9,730 nucleotides of DNA from Paracoccaceae bacterium (GCA_015487255.1 WFQA01000173.1:1-9730), one strand, 5' to 3'. Shown: positions 1 to 5,722, numbered from the stretch's first letter. Translations and numbers: made by a program. The notes: a model not told the origin generated them from the letters alone.

Positions 1-899
1 ATCACAGTCTCACCGCCCAGTTTATCGCCGTGAAACAGCGCTGCCGCCAGTGCCACTGCGCCGCCCGGCTCAATCACGATTTTCAGGTGACTGTAAGCCA
101 GTGCCATGGCCCGCAGCGCCTCATCCTCATTCACCACAATCCCCGCACCACAATGGGCCTGCATGATCGGAAAGGTAATTTCCCCAACCTTGTGCGTGAT
201 GATCGCATCGCAGATCGACCCATCCCGCCGGGTGTTTTCCTCTCGCATACCGCTGGTCAGCGAGCGGCTGGCATCGTCAAACCCCTCCGGCTCAATCGGG
301 CGCACCCGCCAGCACGGTCGCGCTTTTGACAGCGCCAGCGCCACGCCTGAAGTCAGCCCGCCACCGCCGCAGGGCACCAGCACCTCGGCGGCTTCAGCCG
401 TGCATTGCGCGGCCAGTTCCAGCCCGACACTGGCTTGCCCGGCAATCACCAGCGGGTCGTCAAACGGTTTTATCAGCGTCATCCCGCGCTCATTACTCAG
501 ACGCGCGCCTATTTCACCCCGATCCTCATGCGCCCGATCATAAAGCACCACCTCGGCCCCGAGCGCTTTGGTGTTTTCAATTTTCATATCAGGCGCATCG
601 GCGGGCATGACGATAACCGCCGCAACGCCGTGCATTTGCGCCGCCAGCGCCACCCCTTGCGCATGGTTGCCCGAGGAATAGGCGATAACCCCGCGCTTGC
701 GAATGGCCTCATCCATGTTTGAGAGCGCCGCATAAGCGCCACGAAACTTGAAGCTGCCCGTGTGTTGCAGGCACTCGGCTTTCACCAGCAACTTACGCCC
801 GGCGATCTCGTCCAGAAACGGTGAGGCCAGCAACGGTGTGCGGCGCACCACCGGCTCTATCCGCTGATACGCGGCTTGAATCATCGCAAGATCACTCAT
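1..899 (-). CDS. Threonine/serine dehydratase-like PLP enzyme (partial, C-terminus off window)
   Basis: This is a fold-type II PLP enzyme of the threonine ammonia-lyase group, which would deaminate L-threonine to 2-oxobutanoate (or serine to pyruvate) in the cytoplasm. Visible from the start codon: the Schiff-base lysine K51 in TGSFKFRGAY, the substrate loop SSGNHAQG (residues 75-82), the PLP-phosphate glycine loop CGGGGL (177-182), EPEGFDD (203-209), and EPGGAVALAAAL (277-288). There are 299 codons in the window; short single-domain members are about 320 aa, so roughly 20 residues are probably missing. Whether a C-terminal ACT regulatory domain follows cannot be seen. The start ATG overlaps the stop of the upstream alpha/beta hydrolase by 4 bp (ATGA), so it is probably translationally coupled as the third gene of an operon with a haloacid dehalogenase. 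Related family members act as serine racemase or 3-hydroxyaspartate ammonia-lyase, so the exact substrate is uncertain. The family call is firm. Confidence 0.88.
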   Translation of the reverse strand, partial: MSDLAMIQAAYQRIEPVVRRTPLLASPFLDEIAGRKLLVKAECLQHTGSFKFRGAYAALSNMDEAIRKRGVIAYSSGNHAQGVALAAQMHGVAAVIVMPADAPDMKIENTKALGAEVVLYDRAHEDRGEIGARLSNERGMTLIKPFDDPLVIAGQASVGLELAAQCTAEAAEVLVPCGGGGLTSGVALALSKARPCWRVRPIEPEGFDDASRSLTSGMREENTRRDGSICDAIITHKVGEITFPIMQAHCGAGIVVNEDEALRAMALAYSHLKIVIEPGGAVALAAALFHGDKLGGETV

Positions 900-1723
900 G
901 CCAGCGCCAGCAGTTTTCGTATGGTTTCCAGCGATTCCGGCTCGTCCAGTAGGGGGATATGGCCGCGATTTGGCACCTCGGCATAGAGCATATCGGGGTG
1001 GCGGGCCTGCATCTCTGCGGCTATCTCGCGGCTCAGCAGGTTTGAGTTCTCTCCGCGCAGCAGCGCCAGCGGCACATCCTCCATCAGGTCAAACAACCCC
1101 CACAGATCGGGCGGCGGGGCCTGGGCCTGCTCGTGCAGCGCCTTGCCAATGGCCGGGTCATAATTCAGCTCCACCCGGTTTTCAGATACCTTAAACCAGC
1201 GCCGCGCCAGCTCTTCCCATTTGGCCGCGCTCAAATCCGGAAAATCCGCGCCCATATCGGCCATCATCCCCTGCACCAGCTCGTCAATATTGCGTGCGGG
1301 CGGGGGCTTGCCTATGTAATCCTTGATCTTGTCGATGCCGTTTTGCGCCAGCTCCGGCCCGATATCATTGAGCAGCACCCCGGAAAGCCGCTCGGGGGCG
1401 GTGGCGGCGAGGATCATTGCGTTGAAACCACCGCGCGAACTGCCGATGATCGTTGCCTTTTCCAGACCGAGAAAATCCATGAACTCCAGCACATCGCGCG
1501 CCTCTTGCACGATGTTATAACTGCGGTAATCGGCCGCCCAGCCGGATTTGCCGCGCCCGCGCTGGGTTAGCCTGATCACTTGCGCCTCACCGCGCATCGC
1601 TGTCGCCAGCTCGCTGAAATCGTGCAGATCACGGGTCAGCCCCGGCAGGCATAATAGCGGTTTGCCTTCGCCCTCGATCCGGTAATCGAGGGTCAGGCTG
1701 TCATGGGTTTCAAAGGGTTTCAT
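896..1723 (-). CDS. Alpha/beta hydrolase of unknown substrate
   Basis: A 275 aa cytoplasmic alpha/beta-hydrolase-fold protein. No signal peptide is visible. Motifs: the oxyanion region LCLPGLT (24-30), RGRGKSGW (55-62), the nucleophile elbow GSSRGG with Ser96, LLNDIGP (117-123, Asp120), and the base His255 in PNRGHIPLLDEP. Related proteins commonly carry NSDLL after strand 7, where Asp is the charge-relay acid. This protein reads ENSNLL, with Asn228 (codon AAC at 1040-1042), so the acid may instead be Asp120 after strand 6 or the protein may have altered activity. I chose the start at 1723 because this ATG overlaps the stop of the haloacid dehalogenase gene (ATGA). A longer frame reaching 1822 lies wholly inside that gene and has no homology-like N-terminus. 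The gene is followed by a threonine dehydratase-like gene with another ATGA overlap. Function could be esterase, lactonase or C-C hydrolase; I cannot choose among these. Confidence 0.85.
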   Translation of the reverse strand: MKPFETHDSLTLDYRIEGEGKPLLCLPGLTRDLHDFSELATAMRGEAQVIRLTQRGRGKSGWAADYRSYNIVQEARDVLEFMDFLGLEKATIIGSSRGGFNAMILAATAPERLSGVLLNDIGPELAQNGIDKIKDYIGKPPPARNIDELVQGMMADMGADFPDLSAAKWEELARRWFKVSENRVELNYDPAIGKALHEQAQAPPPDLWGLFDLMEDVPLALLRGENSNLLSREIAAEMQARHPDMLYAEVPNRGHIPLLDEPESLETIRKLLALA

Positions 1724-2406
1724 AGCTGTGCCGCCAGTTTGGGAATATTCGCAAGATCCGGCATAATGTGTTGCGGCTGGCCCGGCAAGCGGTCCATCGG
1801 CTCGTTGCTTCGGTTGGCCCACACGGTTTGAAAACCGTGACGGGCGGCAAAGCTGGCATCCCAGCCGTTGGAGGAGACAAATAAAACCTGCGCGGGCGTG
1901 GTGCCGAAATGCTGGTCAACAAGCGCATAAACCGATGCATGGGGCTTGAAAACCCCAAGGCTTTCCACGCTCAACACCGCATCCAGCATATCACCAACCC
2001 CTGCCGATTTTACCGCCCCCGCAAGCATATCCGGCGAACCGTTTGACAGGATGCCGGTATTCAGCCCGCTCTGCTTCAAGTCTGTCAACATGGCGGGCAC
2101 CTCGGGAAAGGCGCTCAACTGCCAATAAAGCGCCAGAAGTCGTGCGCGCAGCTCGTCATTGGCCAGCCCGGCGGCTTCCAATGCATAATCCAGCCCGTCT
2201 TGGGTGACCTGCCAGAAATCGCAATGGGTGTTGGAGACCGCCCGCAGCCAGGTATATTGCAACTGTTTGGCGCGCCAGTCAGCGGCGATTTGTGGCCATT
2301 TCTGCGCAAATTCCTCACGCCCCGGCTCACCGGCGGCAATGCGCGCGGCGGCGGCCACGTCAAACAAAGTGCCGTATGCGTCGAATATAACGGTGGTTAC
2401 CGGCAT
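1720..2406 (-). CDS. (S)-2-haloacid dehalogenase, HAD superfamily (haloacid dehalogenase type II)
   Basis: Cytoplasmic 228 aa HAD-superfamily enzyme of the L-2-haloacid dehalogenase type (EC 3.8.1.2), which hydrolyses 2-haloalkanoates such as L-2-chloropropionate or chloroacetate to the 2-hydroxy acid through an aspartyl ester. Seen in the sequence: nucleophile Asp9 in IFDAYGTLFD, where Tyr replaces the second Asp of HAD phosphatases, as in dehalogenases; Arg45 in WRAKQLQYTWLR, matching the halide/carboxylate Arg of L-DEX; Ser121-Asn122 in ILSNGSP (motif II); Lys154 in VFKPH and Tyr160 (motif III); and Ser178, Asn180 and Asp183 in SSNGWD (motif IV). All L-DEX catalytic positions I can recall are retained at a constant offset. 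The start at 2406 is supported by AAGGAG 8 bases upstream and by MPVTTVIFDAYGT matching family N-termini; the frame extends to 2442 without a ribosome site. First gene of a three-gene ATGA-coupled operon. Physiological substrate is unproven. Confidence 0.9.
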   Translation of the reverse strand: MPVTTVIFDAYGTLFDVAAAARIAAGEPGREEFAQKWPQIAADWRAKQLQYTWLRAVSNTHCDFWQVTQDGLDYALEAAGLANDELRARLLALYWQLSAFPEVPAMLTDLKQSGLNTGILSNGSPDMLAGAVKSAGVGDMLDAVLSVESLGVFKPHASVYALVDQHFGTTPAQVLFVSSNGWDASFAARHGFQTVWANRSNEPMDRLPGQPQHIMPDLANIPKLAAQL

Positions 2407-2414
2407 GGCTCTTT

Positions 2415-2420
2415 CTCCTT
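2415..2420 (-). promoter_or_regulatory. Shine-Dalgarno AAGGAG of the haloacid dehalogenase gene
   Basis: AAGGAG on the minus strand, 8 bases before the ATG at 2406-2404. It decides the start codon in favour of the 228 aa form over the upstream in-frame candidate at 2442, which has no such site and lies in a hairpin. Confidence 0.8.
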
Positions 2421-2426
2421 TATTCC

Positions 2427-2458
2427 GTAGAGCGGGGTTCACCCCGCCCCCCGGCTAC
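2427..2458 (+). repeat. REP-like GTAG-hairpin element 1
   Basis: GTAG (2427-2430) is followed after one base by the hairpin GCGGGG-TTCA-CCCCGC (2432-2447), then 7 bases, then CTAC (2455-2458). A GTAG tetranucleotide at the foot of a GC-rich palindrome is the hallmark of REP sequences mobilised by RAYT (TnpA-REP) transposases. On the minus strand the hairpin would sit in the 5' leader of the haloacid dehalogenase operon, 11 bases upstream of the ribosome site, so it could affect translation or RNA stability. It is not an intrinsic terminator because no T tract follows on either strand. The REP assignment is by pattern only. Confidence 0.5.
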
Positions 2459-2497
2459 AACCAATAAGGCCCAACACCCCTGTGTAATCTGAGGGGG

Positions 2498-2520
2498 TAT
2501 ATAAATATAAACCGCAAAAT
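2498..2520 (-). promoter_or_regulatory. AT-rich promoter-like stretch before the haloacid dehalogenase operon
   Basis: Between the two REP-like hairpins the sequence turns sharply AT-rich. The minus strand reads TTTATATTTATATA here, offering overlapping -10-like hexamers (TATATT, TATATA) about 95-110 bases upstream of the haloacid dehalogenase ATG. I could not find a convincing -35 box at standard spacing, so this is only a candidate promoter for the left operon. The spacer also has an imperfect dyad, CCCCT / AGGGG, at 2477-2496. Confidence 0.3.
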
Positions 2521-2531
2521 ATTGCCGGTCG

Positions 2532-2568
2532 GTAGGGTGCGTGGTCCCCACGCACCGCTCTTTGCTAC
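2532..2568 (+). repeat. REP-like GTAG-hairpin element 2
   Basis: GTAG (2532-2535) is directly followed by a perfect 9 bp stem GGTGCGTGG / CCACGCACC (2536-2544 and 2548-2556) with a 3-base loop TCC. Eight bases later comes CTAC (2565-2568), which overlaps the fabI stop codon. The layout parallels the element at 2427-2458: GTAG, stem, 7-8 bases, CTAC. A very similar GTAGGGTGCGTGG... palindrome is, to my recollection, common between genes of many proteobacteria. For the fabI transcript the hairpin lies immediately after the stop and could protect the 3' end from exonucleases. There is no T tract, so it is not a canonical terminator. Confidence 0.55.
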
Positions 2569-3353
2569 AGGTTTTCGGCCTGTGGCATGCCGATCAGGTG
2601 ATAACCGCTATCAACAAAAATCGTTTCGCCGGTGGTGTGGGCGCCGTAGTCAGACATAAGATACATTGCTGTGCCGCCCACCGCCTCCAGCGTGGCATTG
2701 CTGCGCAGCGGGGCGTTTTCGCCGGTGTGGCGATACACTTTGCGCGCCCCGCCAATGGCTGCGCCGGCAAGGGTTTTCATCGGGCCGGGGCTGACCGCGT
2801 TAACCCGGATACCATCCGGCCCCAGATCATTGGCCAGATAGCGCACCGTGCTTTCCAGCGCCGCCTTGGCCACCCCCATCACGTTATAATTCGGGATCAC
2901 GCGCTGCGAGCCAAAATAGGTCAGCGTCGTGATCGAGCCGCCGTTTTTCATCAGCTTGGCCGCGCGGCGTGATACATCGATCAGGCTGAAGCAGGAAATA
3001 TCCATCGAATTGAGGAAATTGGCCCGGCTGGTGCTGATAAACCGCCCGTTCAGCTCTTCTTTGTCGGAATAGGCAATGGCATGGACCAGAAAATCCATCT
3101 CGCCCCATTTTTCCTTGATGGCAGCAAATATCGCATCCAGCGATTCCCCGCTTTGCACATCGGCATCGAGCACAAGCTCTGAGCCAAGGCTCTCGGCCAG
3201 GGGCTTGACCCGTTTGCCAAAGGCCTCGCCCTGATAGGTGAAGGCCAGTTCGGCCCCCTCGGCGGCCAGTGTCTGCGCAATGCCCCAGGCGATCGAGCGG
3301 TTATTGGCCACCCCCATTATCAGCCCGCGTTTGCCCTTCATCAGGTCAGCCAT
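2565..3353 (-). CDS. fabI: Enoyl-[acyl-carrier-protein] reductase (NADH) FabI
   Basis: FabI catalyses the last step of each elongation cycle in type II fatty acid synthesis, reducing trans-2-enoyl-ACP with NADH in the cytoplasm. The 262 aa length equals that of E. coli FabI. Visible: the Rossmann nucleotide loop GVANNRSIAWGIA (14-26), DADVQ (63-67), Tyr146, and the catalytic Tyr156 and Lys163 in NYNVMGVAKAALE, with the same numbering as E. coli, followed by SPGPMKTLA (188-196). The cofactor/inhibitor loop reads HAIAYSDK, so Ala94 replaces the Gly93 of E. coli, and Ala203 replaces Phe203. Both positions are linked to triclosan sensitivity in E. coli. fabI starts 6 bases after the fabB stop, with its GGAG ribosome site inside the fabB 3' end, so it is the last gene of a fabA-fabB-fabI operon. 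Identity is highly certain. Confidence 0.97.
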   Translation of the reverse strand: MADLMKGKRGLIMGVANNRSIAWGIAQTLAAEGAELAFTYQGEAFGKRVKPLAESLGSELVLDADVQSGESLDAIFAAIKEKWGEMDFLVHAIAYSDKEELNGRFISTSRANFLNSMDISCFSLIDVSRRAAKLMKNGGSITTLTYFGSQRVIPNYNVMGVAKAALESTVRYLANDLGPDGIRVNAVSPGPMKTLAGAAIGGARKVYRHTGENAPLRSNATLEAVGGTAMYLMSDYGAHTTGETIFVDSGYHLIGMPQAENL

Positions 3354-3359
3354 TCTAGC

Positions 3360-4589
3360 TTACTCCACAAATTTACTTAACAGCATCGAGCCGTTGGTGC
3401 CGCCAAAGCCGAAACTATTGGTCATCACTGTATCAAGCCCGGCGTTTTCCACAAGCTTTGTGGCGATTTCAGCCGCATCCAGCGCCGGGTCGAGGGTTTC
3501 GACATTGATCGAAGGGGCGATGAAATCATCGCGCAGCATCAGCAAACAGAAGATCGCCTCAAGCGCGCCGGTGGCCCCCTGGGAATGGCCGGTCATCGAT
3601 TTGGTCGAGCTGATCGGCGGGGTGTTGCCCTGGCCAAACACCCGGCGCACGGCTTCCACCTCGCCCACATCGCCCACCGGGGTGGAGGTGCCGTGGGCGT
3701 TGATATAACCAACCTTGCGGCCCTTGGGCAGGGTGCTCAATGCCAGCCGCATGGCCCGTTCGCCGCCCTCGCCCGAAGGAGCCACCATATCATGGCCATC
3801 CGATGTGGCGGCATAGCCGGTGACTTCGGCATAAATATTGGCACCGCGCGCCAATGCGTGCTCCATCTCCTCAAGCACCAGCATACCGCCGCCACCGGCT
3901 ATCACAAACCCGTCGCGGTCCGCGTCAAAAGCCCGGCTCGCCTTTTCGGGGGTCTCGTTATATTTGCTGCTCATCGCGCCCATGGCGTCAAACAGACAGG
4001 AGAGCGTCCAGTCCAGCTCCTCGCCCCCTCCGGCAAACATCAGATCCTGCTTGCCGAGCATGATCTGCTCTGCCGCCGCGCCAATGCAATGCAGGCTGGT
4101 CGAGCAGGCCGAGGTGATCGAATAGTTGATCCCCTTGATTTTATAAGCGGTGGAAAGATTGGCCGACACGGTGGAGGACATGCATTTGGGCACCGCAAAC
4201 GGCCCGATGCGCTTGGGCGCGCCTTTTTCAAGCACGATCTGGTGAGCGGCAAACATGCTTGATGTCGAAGGCCCGCCCGAGCCGGCCACCAGCCCGGTGC
4301 GCGGGTTGGAAATCCGGGCTTCATCCAGCCGGGCATCCTCAATCGCCTGCTGCATGGCGATATAGGCATAGGCCGCGCCGCGCCCCATGAAGCGCAGGGT
4401 GCGTTTGTCTATCTGCGCTGCCACGTCGATATCCGGCTCACCGGCGATCTGGCTGCGAAAGCCCAGCCGGGCCATATCTGCATTGGCGGTAATGCCCGAG
4501 CGGCCCGCCTTGAGCGAGGCCAGAACCTCATCCACATTATTTCCGATCGGAGAGACGATCCCGATCCCGGTAACAACAACACGACGCAT
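3360..4589 (-). CDS. fabB: 3-oxoacyl-[acyl-carrier-protein] synthase I FabB
   Basis: Elongating beta-ketoacyl-ACP synthase that condenses acyl-ACP with malonyl-ACP. In FabA-containing bacteria it extends the cis-3-decenoyl-ACP made by FabA and thus commits carbon to unsaturated fatty acids. At 409 aa it is close to E. coli FabB (406 aa). The catalytic triad is complete: Cys162 in TSACSTSLH, His299 in NAHGTSTPVGD, and His335 with Lys330 in STKSMTGHSQGATGALE. The glycine-rich C-terminal loop NSFGFGGTNG (391-400) is present. The start at 4589 is supported by AAAGGA 6 bases upstream and by MRRVVVTGIG matching the family. An in-frame ATG at 4604 has no ribosome site. It lies 27 bases after fabA and 6 bases before fabI. 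The adjacency to fabA favours FabB over FabF. Confidence 0.96.
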   Translation of the reverse strand: MRRVVVTGIGIVSPIGNNVDEVLASLKAGRSGITANADMARLGFRSQIAGEPDIDVAAQIDKRTLRFMGRGAAYAYIAMQQAIEDARLDEARISNPRTGLVAGSGGPSTSSMFAAHQIVLEKGAPKRIGPFAVPKCMSSTVSANLSTAYKIKGINYSITSACSTSLHCIGAAAEQIMLGKQDLMFAGGGEELDWTLSCLFDAMGAMSSKYNETPEKASRAFDADRDGFVIAGGGGMLVLEEMEHALARGANIYAEVTGYAATSDGHDMVAPSGEGGERAMRLALSTLPKGRKVGYINAHGTSTPVGDVGEVEAVRRVFGQGNTPPISSTKSMTGHSQGATGALEAIFCLLMLRDDFIAPSINVETLDPALDAAEIATKLVENAGLDTVMTNSFGFGGTNGSMLLSKFVE

Positions 4590-4595
4590 GGTGTT

Positions 4596-4601
4596 TCCTT
4601 T
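4596..4601 (-). promoter_or_regulatory. Shine-Dalgarno AAAGGA of fabB
   Basis: AAAGGA on the minus strand, 6 bases before the ATG at 4589-4587. It selects the 409 aa start of fabB over the ATG at 4604. Confidence 0.75.
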
Positions 4602-4616
4602 CATCCAAAGCGGACG

Positions 4617-5123
4617 TTATTCCTGTGAAAGCCCGACTTTCAGGTCTTTCACATCATAGCACAATTCCCCGTCGGCAAACATTTTGCCATTGGCCCGGCC
4701 CACTTTGAGGCGGCGGTCAATCACCCGGGTGAAATCTATTTCATAGCGCACCAGCTTGGTTTTGGGGGTGACCATGCCGGTGAACTTGACCTCGCCCGAG
4801 CCAAGCGCCATGCCCTTGCCCTGCATGCCGCGCCAGCCAAGGTTAAAGCCGGTGAGCTGCCACATGCCATCAAGCCCCAAACAGCCCGGCATGATCGGGT
4901 TGCCAACAAAATGGCAGGGAAAGAACCAAAGATCGGGGTGGATATCCAGCTCGGCCACCACATGGCCCTGCCCGCTGGAGCCGCCATCGGCCGAAATTTC
5001 GGTGATCCGGTCCATCATCAGCATGGGCGGCAACGGAAGCTGGGGGTTGCCAAGGCCAAACATCTCGCCGCGCGCGCAGGCGAGCAGGCCTTCATAATCT
5101 ATGCTGGTGGGGCGGTCATCCAT
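4617..5123 (-). CDS. fabA: 3-hydroxydecanoyl-[acyl-carrier-protein] dehydratase/isomerase FabA
   Basis: FabA dehydrates 3-hydroxydecanoyl-ACP and isomerises trans-2- to cis-3-decenoyl-ACP, the branch point of anaerobic unsaturated fatty acid synthesis. It is a cytoplasmic homodimer. The 168 aa protein has the full hot-dog active site: WFFPCHFVGNPIMPGCLGLD with catalytic His71 and Asp85, then GMWQLTGFNLGW, as in E. coli (172 aa). The substrate tunnel region LPLPPMLMMDRI (29-40) is also conserved. I chose the ATG at 5123 because MDDRPTSIDYEGLLACARGE matches the usual N-terminus and length. The ATG at 5144 would add seven residues and has no ribosome site. The ribosome site of the chosen start is weak (GAAAGA), so 5144 is not fully excluded. 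First gene of the fabA-fabB-fabI cluster; a candidate promoter lies at 5169-5197. Confidence 0.95.
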   Translation of the reverse strand: MDDRPTSIDYEGLLACARGEMFGLGNPQLPLPPMLMMDRITEISADGGSSGQGHVVAELDIHPDLWFFPCHFVGNPIMPGCLGLDGMWQLTGFNLGWRGMQGKGMALGSGEVKFTGMVTPKTKLVRYEIDFTRVIDRRLKVGRANGKMFADGELCYDVKDLKVGLSQE

Positions 5124-5168
5124 TGGTAAATCTTTCGGTAACATAGTGAAACACAAGCGTTACCTCTA

Positions 5169-5197
5169 CACATACAATCGCCCCGCCCGCTGTGCAA
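5169..5197 (-). promoter_or_regulatory. Candidate sigma-70-type promoter for fabA-fabB-fabI
   Basis: On the minus strand TTGCAC (5197-5192) and TATGTG (5174-5169) are separated by exactly 17 bases, each matching 4 of 6 consensus positions. Transcription would start near 5161 and give a leader of about 40 bases before the fabA ATG at 5123. No FadR, Irr or Fur box could be recognised. The match is modest. Confidence 0.35.
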
Positions 5198-5204
5198 TAG
5201 GCTG

Positions 5205-5257
5205 CGGGGGAAAACCACCGCCAGCCAGAGCAAAACCGCAACGGGGGAAACCGCCAG
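5205..5257. repeat. Imperfect direct repeat in the lipoprotein-fabA spacer
   Basis: CGGGGGAAAACCACCGCCAG (5205-5224) recurs as the shorter CGGGGGAAACCGCCAG (5242-5257), with starts 37 bases apart. The 168-base spacer between the lipoprotein stop and fabA otherwise holds only the candidate fabA promoter. No intrinsic terminator with a T tract is visible here. The repeat may be chance in a low-complexity stretch. Confidence 0.35.
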
Positions 5258-5291
5258 ACCAGCCTGCTGTATCAATTTGCCGGATGCAGGA

Positions 5292-5603
5292 TCAGCCGCA
5301 AGCCACGTGCACAATCGTGCCATCAGCGGCAACGCCGATATTCAACCGGCTGCGGTCGGCTTCCTTGGTGAAGGCCATACCGGGGCGGATGATGCGGGTA
5401 TTGCTTGGCAGGGATACGCTGCTCATCGCGCTTTCGGGCTGGTTCAGCAAGCCTTGCAGATCACCTGCGCCACAGGTTCCGCTGATCGCCACGGGAAGTG
5501 AAAAACTGGTGGGAGACCCGGTCGGGTCAATCTTGAACTGCCCCATTGGCAGGTTGCATGCCGCAAGAAACGCCATCGAGGACAAAACAATGTATTTCCG
5601 CAT
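5292..5603 (-). CDS. Lipoprotein with peptidase inhibitor I78-type domain
   Basis: A 103 aa exported protein. The N-terminus MRKYIVLSSMAFLAAC is a lipoprotein signal peptide with lipobox LAAC and Cys16 as the lipidated residue. Asn17 follows, so there is no Asp at +2 that would favour retention in the inner membrane. The rest resembles the inhibitor I78 family: CGAGDLQGLLNQ (44-55) near the start of the domain, and TRIIRPGMAFTKEADRSRLN (69-88) leading to VAADGTIVHVACG (91-103). Cys44 and Cys102 could form the disulfide typical of the family. Known members inhibit serine proteases, so a role in protecting the envelope is plausible but inferred. The start at 5603 is supported by GGAG 6 bases upstream. 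It lies 168 bases ahead of fabA on the same strand; co-transcription is possible but not shown. The family call rests on recognition of the C-terminal pattern. Confidence 0.8.
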   Translation of the reverse strand: MRKYIVLSSMAFLAACNLPMGQFKIDPTGSPTSFSLPVAISGTCGAGDLQGLLNQPESAMSSVSLPSNTRIIRPGMAFTKEADRSRLNIGVAADGTIVHVACG

Positions 5604-5609
5604 AAAAAG

Positions 5610-5613
5610 CTCC
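5610..5613 (-). promoter_or_regulatory. Shine-Dalgarno GGAG of the I78 lipoprotein gene
   Basis: GGAG on the minus strand, 6 bases before the ATG at 5603-5601. It selects MRKYIVL as the N-terminus rather than the in-frame codon at 5615, and so places the signal peptide correctly. Confidence 0.7.
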
Positions 5614-5648
5614 ATTATTACAGTTACCGCTCAATCCTAGCAGTATTT

Positions 5649-5665
5649 TGCTAAAATTGTTAGCA
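5649..5665. promoter_or_regulatory. Operator-like palindrome TGCTAA-N5-TTAGCA
   Basis: A perfect 6 bp inverted repeat with spacer AATTG, plus a further half-site TAGCA at 5638-5642. It lies between promoter-like hexamers on both strands. For the plus strand these are TTGCTA (5648-5653) and TATGAT (5672-5677), 18 apart. For the minus strand they are TTGCTG (5697-5692) and CATAAA (5675-5670), 16 apart. This is the layout expected of a repressor site controlling divergent promoters. I cannot name the regulator. Confidence 0.35.
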
Positions 5666-5669
5666 TGTA

Positions 5670-5697
5670 TTTATGATATCCTTAATGGAATCAGCAA
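5670..5697 (-). promoter_or_regulatory. Candidate promoter of the I78 lipoprotein gene
   Basis: On the minus strand TTGCTG (5697-5692) and CATAAA (5675-5670) are spaced 16 bases apart in an AT-rich stretch. Transcription would begin near 5663, inside the TGCTAA palindrome, about 60 bases upstream of the lipoprotein start codon. Each hexamer matches 4 of 6 positions, so this is tentative. Confidence 0.25.
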
Positions 5698-5704
5698 ATC
5701 TGTC

Positions 5705-5722
5705 GCAAATGTTACAATTTGC
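5705..5722. repeat. Inverted repeat GCAAAT-GTTACA-ATTTGC
   Basis: A perfect 6 bp inverted repeat with a 6-base spacer. Its right arm overlaps the first two bases of the GCCGG terminator stem, so the two hairpins cannot form fully together in RNA. It could alternatively be a protein-binding site. Confidence 0.4.

Noticed and set aside
1724..1822. Upstream extension of the alpha/beta hydrolase frame by 33 codons
   Set aside because: It lies entirely inside the haloacid dehalogenase gene and does not resemble a hydrolase N-terminus. The ATG at 1723 with ATGA overlap is the better start.
2536..2556. Intrinsic terminator of the fab operon
   Set aside because: The stem is strong but no T tract follows it on the minus strand; a REP-like element or RNA-stabilising hairpin fits better.
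3585..4262. A 225-codon plus-strand frame opposite fabB
   Set aside because: Shadow of fabB codon structure; composition is His/Gly/Ala-rich without domain-like pattern.
5124..5291. Irr, Fur or FadR operator upstream of fabA
   Set aside because: I looked for the expected palindromes and saw none. Only a modest -35/-10 pair and an imperfect direct repeat are present.
5099..5332. A 77-codon minus-strand frame across the lipoprotein-fabA spacer with a hydrophobic stretch
   Set aside because: It overlaps both flanking genes in another frame, has no ribosome site I can support, and its hydrophobic segment comes from the CGGGGGAAA repeat region.
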